DNA of 64,000 nucleotides from Solanum dulcamara. Taxonomy: Eukaryota > Streptophyta > Magnoliopsida > Solanales > Solanaceae. A program made the translations under genes and the position numbers. The notes under the pieces were generated by a model, which ran no database searches, had not been told where the DNA came from, and saw only the letters and a program-made list of their open reading frames with translations. This document shows, in pieces, positions 38,166 to 48,492 of the stretch (positions are counted from its first letter, which is position 1; the number at the start of each line of letters is the position of its first letter). Where the stretch lies: positions 18,322,740 to 18,386,739 of the forward strand of contig NC_077245.1 in the NCBI RefSeq assembly GCF_947179165.1. The letters are read 5' to 3'.

Positions 38166-38905
38166 TCGAGTCCTTTACCAAAGGGGCGGATACAGTATAT
38201 AGACATGCATATAAAATATAGTGATTCACTTATAGCTCCGAGTCCCACAACAGGCCAGGTATGGTATGTGAGGAAGATGTACATGCCCTCATTTCATAAA
38301 GTGCTGGTATAGTGATTTGTTAACTGTTACACTTGTTACCTGCATCCCTATTTCAATTGTTGTCTCAGTTATGATATGTTATGCTTTATATACTCAGTAC
38401 ATATATCGTACTGACTCCCCGTTCTCCGAGGGGATGCGTTTCATACCCGCAGGTACAGGTACTAGATTTGGTGATCTACCAGCTTAGGATTTCCACTCAG
38501 CTATGTCGGAAGTACTCTACTATTTCGGAGCCTAACTTTTGATGCTGATCTTTTAATGTATATATTAGTTTATTCAGGGGTACAATGGGGGCCCTATCCC
38601 GCCATATGCCATTGTTAATATTCTTAGAGGTCTGTAGATATGTGTGTGGGTTGTACGTGTAAGTTCTGTTCAGTTATGTCTACATGATATATAGTAAATG
38701 TTAAGATGCTATGGCGGCCTTGTCGGCTTGCATGCCCTTTCATAGTAAAATACAAAGAAAATAGCTACATGTATGTGAAAATAATGTAACCCACTGAGGT
38801 TCTTATGTATAGTTCGTATATCAATTGTTACGTCTGATAGTTATATATACGAGAATTCAGATCGGATCCCAGTCACGGCCTATGAGGTTGGATTGCGACA
38901 CTTCT

Positions 38906-38991
38906 CCCCTATCTATCCCATGGGGCTGTCCTCTAGGCCTGCCAGGCCTTGGTGCATCATCACGATCGGTGGTACCACGCGTATGAACCAT
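38906..38991 (-). pseudogene. N-terminus of gag, inner Gypsy element, separated by a solo LTR
   Basis: Begins MVHTRGTTDRDDAPRPGRPR and reads to GIDRGE at the target site, then continues in frame at 35038 with TPAPNLEIKPK. The start codon lies about 190 bp downstream of the primer-binding site, as expected for gag. Confidence 0.78.
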
Positions 38992-39182
38992 CCCTGCGAA
39001 AGAGTGGAACAAATGAGATTTCAGAAAATCAATAAGAAACAACACTACATGAAATGATACAACATAGAAAATGTTTCTAATGACATCCTATAGCTTCCTG
39101 AAGATAAGTTACAGACGTCTCCACACCCATCTGCGAGACTCTACTAGATGTTATTTCTGTAAAAGTGAGATCAATAAATCTG

Positions 39183-39197
39183 GGGCTCTGATACTAA
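39183..39197 (-). promoter_or_regulatory. Primer-binding site (initiator tRNA-Met type), inner Gypsy element
   Basis: The - strand reads TTAGTATCAGAGCCC next to the end of the 5' LTR. It matches the usual TGGTATCAGAGC complement of plant initiator tRNA-Met except for the first bases. It fixes the element's orientation and the inner LTR boundary. Confidence 0.8.
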
Positions 39198-39199
39198 CT

Positions 39200-42100
39200 T
39201 TTTACAATTTAATTCCTTAGGTCATGATGACACCTACAATAACCCACAGTAAGTAAGCCAACCCATCAACCCAAAACATCAATTAATGGGTTTTAGGGTA
39301 GAAACTAAACAAGAGTGGCGAATTATAAAGATAAGCAAAAAGAATAAGCAGAAGAACCAATACATGATATAAACAACTAAAGATCCCTCTCAGAAACTAA
39401 AAGTCACAAGTATAAAGTTGCTATAAAATAAAAGATGAGTACAACTCTCGAAGTGGACCAAAAATATATACAATAATTGGCTAGTCTCAAAAGACAAAAG
39501 ATGGGTCATCCATACTAAAGGAGACAAAAATGATCCAAAAATGTCAAGTACTCACCCTAGTCTCCGATGTTGACTGCAACTGGCACGATCTATCCACGGC
39601 GGTAGCTGGTGCTCGGTCCTGCATCATGAAATTAGATGCAGAGTATAGTATGAGTAATAAGACAACAGGTATCCAATAGGCATCATAGATCGATTGGGCA
39701 AAAAAGGTGAAAATAATATGAAAAAGAGGAATAAGACTAAATAGGAGTCAACATAAGCATCACAAGCGAAAAATGTACTATATATAAGAACTACAACTAA
39801 CTATACCCAACAGGGCCCCCATAAGCCCAGCCAAGACACTCTGCGCAAGTTATATAAAAACCCGAACGAACCCTCATAAGCTCGCCAAGTACACGGAATA
39901 GCTACAACTACCAAGGCTAGGAATTAAGAATCTGCGATGTCCGAAACCAAAGTACAGTATCATTTCCAAACCCAGAATCTCCAAGATTCAATAAACTAGG
40001 GGTGCCTTAGGGGTCGAGGCCAGGACTGGGACCCAAATACTCGCTTAAATGTTCAAAGTGGCCAAGGCCGGGACTAAGTACCCGGATGCTTGCCATGATA
40101 CATTGGTGCTGTCGAGGTCTGGGCTGGATATCCGAATGCTCGCCATAACACATCGATATGATCGAGGCCAGGACTGAATACCTGGATGCTCGTCATACTA
40201 GCAAGATAACAGAGGTCGAGGCTTGGTACCCGGATGCTTTCCGATAATCCAAAACGGGGGCCGAGACTTGGTATCTGGATGCTTATAGATAATTTATCCC
40301 ATGGTGCTGAATATTCTTCTTCCCAACTAGGCTACAACAATACCGAGGATCTCTTCCCCAATGTGTTAACTAATATGCTGCCAAAACTTAAGTTGGAGCC
40401 AAACCCAAATGGTCACGAAATCTAGTATTGCCGATGTAATTCGAAGTCATGGTTATATCGAGTTATGGATGAGGGTGTTATTAAGAGCAAGGGTATCGCC
40501 TAGCTAAGGCCAACTACTAGGCACTAGCCTGCTACACCATTCTACTAGGATCTAAGTTTGCCGGTGCGATGTCGGAGCATCTAAATCAAGTTTACATCCT
40601 ATACTAAGGCCAAAATACTCCATAGTATCACCAACATGCTTATTCAACTCTTCTTACAATACTAACAAATAATGACAAGATACACATGCTTTCAAATACT
40701 CAAAAAAACCCGATAAAAAGCCTAAAACATGATTTCTAACATCTAAGATATACAATTAAACTATCCAACCCAAATTCTAACTATTTCAACATTCTTTCAC
40801 AAATTCCATCTCAATCTAAAGAAAGATAAACCGTAGCCTACCTGTAGGCTGAACACGTGAGCTCCAAATCACAGTGCCGGAGCCTTTTCCTTTCGAGCAA
40901 TCTCGAAATGTTGCCACGCTGTCAAAATTAGATGTAGAACTTTGATATGATTGTTTAGACACTAATTTCATAATTTTTGAAGACAGATCAATTTTGGGGT
41001 CTAAAACAGAGAATGTGAGACCTGCATTTGGAATTCTGGATTTGACCCCCAAAATAGGAAAGGCTTGGTTGAAGGCAAAATTTGGTGTAATTCGCCATTT
41101 TTAAGAAAAGAAAAGCAGGGTTGTAAATGTAATTTCAAGCTCACAAATCATATTTATAACACAATTCGGATGGAAAAATAACGCAAGACGATCAAACAAT
41201 TAATTCCACATTTTCAAACTAAGAAAACAAACAAGACAACCTTTTTATGCATCGATTTCTCAAAACCAAAACTCTTCCAATCAAACTAATTACATCATGA
41301 CATTCCTTGCGAAAAACCCCATAATCTAGCCTCAAAAATCACTCAAAATGGAGTTCTATTGACCAAGATACACTCTTTCAAAATTCAACAAAATTCAACT
41401 TCGAAAATAACTAAATCTGCAGCTAAAAATTAAATTTTTACCTCGAATAATGTGCCAAAAACATATTCCGATACCTCCACGATGTTCTCCTCAAAATTCC
41501 ATGCAATATAGACTCTAGAATCACCCAAATAGGAGTCAAAACGAGCAAGAACCAGCCCCTCAAAGATCAACACAATTCTAACTCGGAAACGTAACAACTA
41601 GCTGCTAAATTCGAAGTTTTACCTCAAACAAAGCCTCCCCTCGAGAAAGCTCACCAACAGATTTCCCACGAAATTCTCTTGACTTTGGACCTTTATATCA
41701 TCAAATTTGAACTTGAAACGAAGGAGAAATCGAGGTATGAAGTGAAACTAATTTTCAAATAAATGCTGAAATTGGTTGCTTTAATAGAGGCGAGGGTGTA
41801 CCACCAGATTTCAGCAATTTACCAAATCCTTGGTTTTGATGCTCCGGACTCATCCCGAGTTGGAAAAACACAAGCCATATATGGAATCTAATTGGAAACA
41901 ATAATTCGGACTCAATGGAGTGGTTAAAATTTTCATCAGAGATTTTTACAATAAAAAATAGGTCCCACTTCCGAATATCAAAATCCACTAAGGGGGTCAA
42001 AATGAACCCAAAAAACTCGAGAACCGAATAAAAGGTCATTCTAGACTAAAATCAACACTTTAGAGCTAACCGTGCTGTTAGAATTTCTATCTAAGTGCGT

Positions 42101-42465
42101 TTTTCAAGAATATTGACCAAAGTCAAACCTTGGCTTAAAATCCTCAAATTCTCAACTCAAGGCCTCAAATCTTTATTACAACTCCAAAATTGATTCCGTA
42201 AAGTCTATCAAGCCATTTTTGACATTTCAGAGTTGCTAAAATCGATGGAATTCTATTCCGAAACATGTAGCTCCGATTGACCTCAAATACCACTTTTTAA
42301 TATTTAAAGCTTATGAAAAGTCAAAATTTTTAAAGACTTAACTTTTCATAGGATTTTCTAAAAATCAACACCTGATACCAATCATAAACAACTCAAGGCA
42401 ACTAAAGGAAGGGGTAAAATGGTTATTTTATAAAAATTTCAAAAATGACCTACAGGGTCATTACA
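39200..42465 (-). repeat. 5' LTR of the inner Gypsy element
   Basis: A full 3,266-bp LTR. On the - strand it starts TGTAATGACCCTGTAGGTCA at 42465 and ends AAATTGTAAAA at 39200, a decayed form of GGGTCGTGACA with several G-to-A changes. The primer-binding site follows two bases later. Confidence 0.82.
40012..40290 (-). repeat. Minisatellite of about 55 bp in the 5' LTR, inner Gypsy element
   Basis: Partner of the array at 26838-27115, with the same number of diverged units (for example GGCCGGGACTAAGTACCCGG near 40064). Confidence 0.75.
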
Positions 42466-42650
42466 GTTTCGTAGGCTCAGGACAAAGGAGATCGCTTCAG
42501 TAGAGGTGCAGTGGCAGCATCTGCCTGTTGAGGAGGCGACTTGTGAGTTAGAATCTGATATGCAGTCCCGGTACCCTCAGCTTTTTGAGACTCCAGGTAC
42601 TTTCCCTTATCTTATGTTTGAAGACGAACATCCTTTTTAGTGGTGGATGT
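42466..42650 (+). pseudogene. C-terminal tail of the outer Gypsy pol and 3' leader
   Basis: After the duplicated pentamer (42466-42470), the reading frame left at 26019 continues with RRLRTKEIASVEVQWQH, then PVEEAT and RYPQLFETPG, ending at a stop near 42640. A purine-containing stretch GTGGTGGATGT precedes the 3' LTR and may serve as polypurine tract. The continuity shows where the inner element entered. Confidence 0.85.
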
Positions 42651-44729
42651 TGTAATGACCTTGAGGGTCATTTTTGAAAATTTATATAAAATTATTATTT
42701 TACCCCTATCATTAGTGCTCTTGAGTGTTATTTATTCAGTTTATGTGGTTGAATATGTTAAAATCTTAATAGTTAGTGAATTAGGCCAATTTTTAAGTTT
42801 TATAGAGTTAAGAGGTGAAAAGTTGTTTTCGATACCAATCAGAGCTATGGATCTCATAATGGAATTCTATTAGTTCCATCATCTCTGGAATGTAGAAATT
42901 GGTTTAGGAGAGTTGTCAGAATCAATTTTTGGATTGATATATGAATTTGAGGTCTCGAGTTGAAAAGTTAGGTTTAAATGAGTTAAGTTTGATTTTGGTC
43001 AACAAATCAAGTTTGGAGACTCAAATTAGATTTCTGATGATTTCAGTAGTTTTGGGGGGTGATTCTAACACTAGAAATACTTCGTTGTAATTTTTAGAGG
43101 TTCCGAGGGCAATTTGAATATTTCAAGTGCTGAAACTAGTTTAATTGTGAGTTATCGGATTTCAGGTCAAAGTGACCTCTAATTAAAATTCCGATGGTTT
43201 TGTTGAGTCCAAAATGTTGAATTTAGTAGGAGTGCATATAAGGTTTGTGTTCACAGGATTATGAACAAATACCGAGGGTCCGATCGGAGAATTTGAGTTG
43301 AGTTTCTGCTGGTTTCTGGTGCAGGTGACTTAACCCATCGCGATCTCGACCCCAGGTCACGCGATCACGATGCATTAGTGTTAGTGTGCTTCACGATCGC
43401 GATGAGTAGATCTGCGATCTTGATGATTTATTGTGCCCAGTACTTTTCGCGATCGCGAGATTTAGTGACTCGCGATCGCGAAGGTCATTTTTGACCTGAA
43501 TAGTGATCAACTTCGGGAGAAACCCCATTTTCACTATTTTTGAGTTCTTGAGCTTCTTGGGGCGATTTGAGAAGGGGTGTTCGAGAAAAATCATTGGGTA
43601 AGTGATTTTTTAACCTAAAACCTTCCTTTTTTATTAATTATTTGATGATTTTAACTCCTAAATATCAATTTCAAACTCCAAAAACCTCTTGTTCTTTCCT
43701 AATCTGAATTTATGAAAATTGGTGATTTCTAAATCGTTTTGAACTCTATTATCATGAGTTTTTCAACCATGAGTTTCTTATTATGAGTAATACGTGATTT
43801 TTAAATAAAATTCTAGATTTGACCTTTTCGAAATTAACCAATTTTTGGACTATTTAACCCCCGATTCTGAAACCTATCAATATGGGTGTCATTAGACTCC
43901 TTATGACGCGTATGTCTCATTCTTGACATTGGGTCATCCTTTCGGGCGTTGAATTCAAAGGTTGTTCATCCTATAGAGTGTTCGAGGGTCGTTTCGGCAA
44001 TTGGGGTAGGTTTGGCTATTCTTCTTAGGGCTGAGTTAGGATAATTAGTTAATATCTATGTTCTAGACTTTGGGATGGGGTCTTAGTGTAGTTTGGGACT
44101 GATAATTAATAGTTGTGATACCCATGTGAGGGCTATTATATGTTGTGTAGCCTGTGTGGGGGCCTAAAGTGACATTTTATTTGTAATTGAGATTGTGTAA
44201 TCTATGACTTGATTGAGTAGAGATGTGAAGAGGTTGATTGACTTGCAATGCCTACCTGAGGGGTTGAGTTGAGGGTTTTGAAAATGTTTGAGTAGTGAGA
44301 TATTGTCGAAAAAGGGGTAAACACTTAAATTGATGTATTTCTTTCCCATTACTGTCTATTGAGGGTGAAAATCATGCTTAGGTTAAATTTTGAGAACTTT
44401 GAACCTTCTATTACATGTTTAGTTGAATATTACCTCCGTGCCTTATATGTTGTAAATGCATTCATGCTCATTCATATTATTATTGATCACTGGAAAGTTG
44501 AGAATTGTGGAAACTCTTTTTGAGAAAGAAAATGTGACACATTTCATATATCCTTGACCACGAGTAGGATGCAAATGAATGAGATATTAGTATCATGAGT
44601 CCTTGGCCATGAGTTGGGTGGCGAGGTAGTTGATACCTTGAAAAGTCTCATATGGTTTACTTTTCGGCTTACACATCGGGGTGGGTTTGGGATGTGTGCC
44701 ATCATGATCTTGGTTTTTGGGTCGTGACA
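42651..44729 (+). repeat. 3' LTR of the outer Gypsy element
   Basis: A 2,079-bp LTR from TGTAATGACC to GGGTCGTGACA, matching 19186-21130. It contains paired palindromes CGCGATCGCG around 43448-43482. Confidence 0.85.
43337..43485 (+). repeat. GCGATCGC palindrome cluster, 3' LTR copy
   Basis: Contains CATCGCGATC, CACGATCGCGATGAG and the facing pair TTCGCGATCGCGAG and CTCGCGATCGCGAA, separated by about 10 bp, which could form nested hairpins. CpG-rich palindromes stand out in this AT-rich window. Confidence 0.75.
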
Positions 44730-45480
44730 CAAGACAGGTAATGAACTTTGGCATGCCATAACAAGAATTATGAGATATTTAAGCGGAACAAAAAATTATG
44801 ATATGTTCTATAAAAAATATCATGTTGTACTTGAAGCCTTTTCTGATGCAGATTAAAATACTTTATCAGGTGATTCCAGTTCTACTACTGATTATGTTTT
44901 TACTTAGTGGTGGTACTATTTGTTGATAATCAAAAAAATAAAATATTATTACTAACTTTACCGTGAAGGCTGAACGTTCTACTTTAGGTTCAGCTAGTGA
45001 GGAAGCGAATTAGTTGAGATATTTATTATTTTAAATACCTTATTTAAAAAAAATCTCATATTTTAATTCATTGTGATAGTACCGCTCTGCAATTGTAGAG
45101 TTCAAAATCGTTATAACAATGATAAATTCAGACTTATAAGAAGAAAACATAGTAATATGAGATCATATTTGACAAATAATATCATTACCGTTAAATATGT
45201 CAAATTAGGTGATAATTTTGCAGATCTATTGACTACGACCTTAGCAAGAGAAAATGTCAGGAGCACATCGAGAGGGACAAGATTGAAACCTATAAATCTA
45301 TGAGTCATATATGAGGAAATCCAACTTGGGGACTAGATATCCTATAACCATGTTCAATGAGAAAAACTAATCATATGATTACTTGTTGTGAAATGCACTA
45401 TTATTTTTTCCCTCCCTATAATGTGAGTGCATTTTTTCTTGTAATAATTTATGAATGTCAAGTTTAAAACTCTTAATGAA
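44730..45480 (+). pseudogene. Decayed Copia RNase H and 3' region, right half
   Basis: Continuation of the Copia pol broken at 19185. It begins with ELWHAITRIMRYLSGTKNYD, the segment that follows the RT-RNase H connection in Copia elements, then AFSDAD, and near the end KYVKLGDNFADLLTTTLARE (about 45198-45257). Multiple stops and frameshifts. The following 180 bp looks like the 3' untranslated part. No LTR could be delimited. Confidence 0.75.
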
Positions 45481-45635
45481 AATTTATTGCTCATATAAGT
45501 GGAATGTCAAATTTACAGGAGCACTCTCGACATATTTCACCTATGTGAGTGTGAAAGTAGACCGTTTTCTATGAGAATTGGGCTTATTCTCAAAAACACT
45601 CATAAAAACATAAAGACATAATATATTGGTTATTA

Positions 45636-46407
45636 GGGGTCGTTTGGTTTGAGAATACAAGTTATGATGAGATTAGTTATGATGGGATAAGTTATGCTAA
45701 GATTATTTCTTATTGAATGTTTGGTTTGTTGTAATCAAAATAATATGCATTGCATAAAATTTTAAGAATATGTTGTTTGTTTACAAAAATACCCTTCACT
45801 TTATTTAGTTTTTTATATTTTCTTTGCAAGGTTTAGTTATTCAATATTCATTGTTAAAATAAAACTTTCATCTTCTTTACCTTAAATATTTTTATGTGTG
45901 CATTTCCATGGTGCCCGTATGTATTTAAAAATAAAATTTTTTCTTATTTAATTTTAAAATAGAATTTTTATTTTAAGTTTGTTAAAGTAAAAAAGGATTT
46001 ATGAGAAATCAAAATATAAATAAACATAAGAATTAGTCAAATAAATTTATAATTAAAAATTATATTATATAGTGTAATTTTTTAATAGAAAAAATATGAA
46101 AAATTATCATAAAAATAAGGAGTGAATCTTGATATATATGATATTAAAAATAACGTAAATATATATGAATGTGAGAAGTAAGGTATAAAAAATATTTAAA
46201 GAGATATATTTGTCATTTACCTATTTTATCCCGAGATAAGTTATTTCGGGATTAGTATACCACCCAAGAGGTAGGACAACTTATTCCGGTGCTATGTATT
46301 AATTCCGGAATAAGTTATTCCGGACTTGCCAACTAAACACCAACTTAAATGCCAATATAATTTAATTCCGAGATTATTTGGTGTTATCCTTCACACTAAA
46401 CAACCCG
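45636..46407. mobile_element. PIF/Harbinger-like MITE with TTA target duplication
   Basis: A 772-bp AT-rich element with left end GGGGTCGTTTGGTTTGAG and right end CACACTAAACAACCCG. The inverted termini agree at about 13 of 18 positions, flanked by TTA at 45633-45635 and 46408-46410. A 3-bp TTA duplication is characteristic of PIF/Harbinger-derived elements. Near the right end are several ATAAGTTATTYCGG repeats. No transposase is encoded. Confidence 0.65.
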
Positions 46408-46410
46408 TTA

Positions 46411-46927
46411 AAGTTTATGTCAACATCTTGATTATTATGTGTAAGCAGTGATATTTTATTTTCCTTAAGCAATCATAATTCAAGTCTGAAACCACTGAAG
46501 TTACTATTTTATTAAGTAAAAATGTAATACAGAGCACACCTTCATACTAGTCTCTCTCCAACTGATTAAATCTCTTATTTTAATATTAAAATGAATAAAA
46601 AATTATTGATTATTTAGCATTTTAATATTACATTAAATTGGGTCAATAGAGGGCGTCGTCATTATGCAACATTTGTTTCATTTGCCGCAATTGTTTTTGA
46701 CGTTACTGGCATTTAGTTAATTGGCAAAGAGTGGTTTCTTTCTCTATTAAAATCATTATAACAACTAACAATTTATTTGTCCATTATTCTATCTCTTTAT
46801 ATCTTCTAACTTGTGTAATCTTTACATCATACATTTACCTAGTTTATTATATCATAATTTTTTTTCATTGCAAGAAAGAATTTGTCCATCTTTTGCGTAC
46901 AAGAAAATATAGAGTGCATAAAAATCA
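46411..46927. other. Non-coding AT-rich region
   Basis: No gene or defined repeat recognised between the two MITEs. Confidence 0.5.
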
Positions 46928-47201
46928 CTCTTTTCATTTTTTTTACTTATTAAATTTTGACTTGACACACCTATTAAGAAAACAACGATTGGTATAGTAA
47001 GTTTACTATTTTACTCCTATTAATTAATAGAGTTTTAAACATATTTACTCACTATATTTTTCAAATACATTAACTCAATATTAATAAATTGAGGGTATAA
47101 TAGGAAGAAAAAAATTGTTCTTTCTTGATTTGTCAAAATTAACAAGTAAAAAGAGAAATCAAATTAAAAAATATTTGACAAGTAAATAAAAACGGAGGGA
47201 G
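46928..47201. mobile_element. Stowaway-like MITE, degenerate
   Basis: The right end ACGGAGGGAG followed by TA is the typical Stowaway terminus. The left end CTCTTTTCATTTTTTTTACT resembles its reverse complement CTCCCTCCGTTTTTATTTAC. The left target dinucleotide is CA instead of TA. About 274 bp, AT-rich, non-coding. Confidence 0.5.
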
Positions 47202-47758
47202 TAGTAAAAAATGATAGTTTTTATTAATTGAAAGACAATGTTTTTTTTGTAAAGCTTTGGACTCAATTTTCATCAAGAGTTTGTTGAGTTGTACATTTAT
47301 GATTGAGCCGTTGTATTATGAAGAGGACAAATTAAAAAAATTACTGTTGGATCGGTGAAAAAAATTATTACAGTGAACGCGTATCTCATAAAAGAGAGCG
47401 AGATATTCTATTTTTTTATTTTTTATTTTATTTTTTAATTATAATTTTAATTTCACCAACAATATGTTTTTGACTATTTACTCTAGTATTTTTCATAAAA
47501 AATATCCAATTAGAGACCATATTTCTCAAAGTCAATAATTTTCTTAAAGTGAATGACATTTGGGACAATTCTTTGCTTGCTTGGATCACAAAGGGCAGAA
47601 AGTAGTTTGAGGACTTTAGTGGGAAAGAAGGTGACAACACAATAGAAAATAGACGTGTTATAAGAAAGTGCACATAGCTTTGTGTGGATCCCCATTACAA
47701 ACACCCTTTACAAGTCCCCCTTTCACACGCTCAAACTAACTTCCTTCCTTATTACGTA

Positions 47759-48016
47759 TTTCCTCCGTTCTATATTATATGAATATTTTTTATTTATTTT
47801 TTATTCATATCAATGCATATAAAAATAAATTAAAAAATATACATAAAACATAAGAATAGTTACTACTGTGAATTATTTAAACTTTTAAAAAGCATATTAA
47901 TTATAAAGGTTAAGATGAAAAAAATTTAATTAATTCTATTTTGATTTAGTAAATGATCAAGTAATATGAAATAACGATTTTAGTAAGATGTCCATCTAAT
48001 ATACGACGAAAAAAAA
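47759..48016. mobile_element. Stowaway-like MITE
   Basis: About 258 bp flanked by TA dinucleotides (47757-47758 and 48017-48018). The left terminus TTTCCTCCGTTCTATATTAT pairs with the decayed right terminus at about 17 of 23 positions if one base is skipped. The interior is AT-rich and non-coding. Confidence 0.5.
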
Positions 48017-48201
48017 TAGTAAATTTCTCCCTTTTCATTTTTAATTCGGTTTTCCATATTAATAATAAAATATTATAATTAATAAATTAAATACAAGCTA
48101 AACTAAAGCTTCATCTTAAGAAGTTAAATACGCACATAAGCAAAGCGTGCACACTACGCTCCATAATGTTAAAGTGCGCCACATGACATTTCTGACGCAA
48201 A

Positions 48202-48299
48202 CGGGTTTTTTTTATTCGATTTTCGGTATTCACGTTGAAATTCAATTAAACGTTTTTTTTTTATTCGATTTTCGGTATTCACGTTGAAATTCAATTAAA
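48202..48299. repeat. Tandem duplication, two copies of 49 bp
   Basis: Two nearly identical copies, each starting CG plus a T-run and containing ATTCGATTTTCGGTATTCAC then GTTGAAATTCAATTAAA. They differ only in the T-run and neighbouring bases, so the duplication is recent. No coding context. Confidence 0.9.
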
Positions 48300-48330
48300 T
48301 TTGCATTCGCATGAAAAAGTTCTACATTAT

Positions 48331-48357
48331 GGGGGGCGGGGGGGGGGAGGAGGGGGT
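48331..48357. repeat. G-rich tract
   Basis: A nearly pure run of G with single C and A interruptions, strongly out of character with the AT-rich flanks. It could form a G-quadruplex or mark an assembly-difficult spot. Confidence 0.8.
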
Positions 48358-48492
48358 AAAGTGCTCTCTAACAAGGACGACTCTGTACCCAAGAAGACTC
48401 AAACTCGAAAGGATGAAAAAATACTTACCAATTTATGATAATTCTAATTGGTTTCGCAAGCAGACCTTTCCACGACTCAATTTTGTTTAGTT

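Larger units (their letters stand above)
35044..38900 (+). mobile_element. Long solo LTR (TGTTATACCCC family) inside the inner Gypsy gag
   Basis: A 3,857-bp block from TGTTATACCCCATCCTTTTG to GGTTGGATTGCGACA, flanked by TTTCT (35039-35043) and CTTCT (38901-38905), four of five matching. The - strand gag frame is continuous across the site when the block is removed, which supports the boundaries independently. The LTR has a TA microsatellite, two related leader-like blocks (about 35630-35740 and 35805-35920) and a 49-bp tandem array. No coding domain is present. Confidence 0.78.
26020..42465 (-). mobile_element. Inner Gypsy retrotransposon, - strand, carrying two solo LTRs
   Basis: A second Ty3/Gypsy element in opposite orientation, inserted in the last codons of the outer pol. 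The flanking pentamers are TTTTC (26015-26019) and GTTTC (42466-42470), four of five matching. Read on the - strand: 5' LTR (42465-39200), tRNA-Met-type primer-binding site (39197-39183), gag, protease, RT, RNase H, integrase, and a truncated 3' LTR (28059-26020). Two foreign LTRs (31151-33689 and 35044-38900) interrupt gag-pol. Without them the element is about 10 kb. Coding frames are longer and less damaged than in the outer element, consistent with a younger insertion. Confidence 0.88.
19186..44729 (+). mobile_element. Outer Gypsy retrotransposon, + strand, split by a nested element
   Basis: A Ty3/Gypsy element whose own sequence is 19186-26019 plus 42466-44729 (about 9.1 kb). Both LTRs start TGTAATGACC, and the right one ends GGGTCGTGACA. 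Flanks are CAAGT (19181-19185) and CAAGA (44730-44734), an old 5-bp target duplication inside a Copia relic. Domain order is gag, protease, RT, RNase H, integrase, with a short tail resembling a chromodomain (EVQWQH, PVEEAT), which suggests the Tekay/Del chromovirus group. Coding regions carry many stops, largely of the C-to-T or G-to-A kind. Confidence 0.88.
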
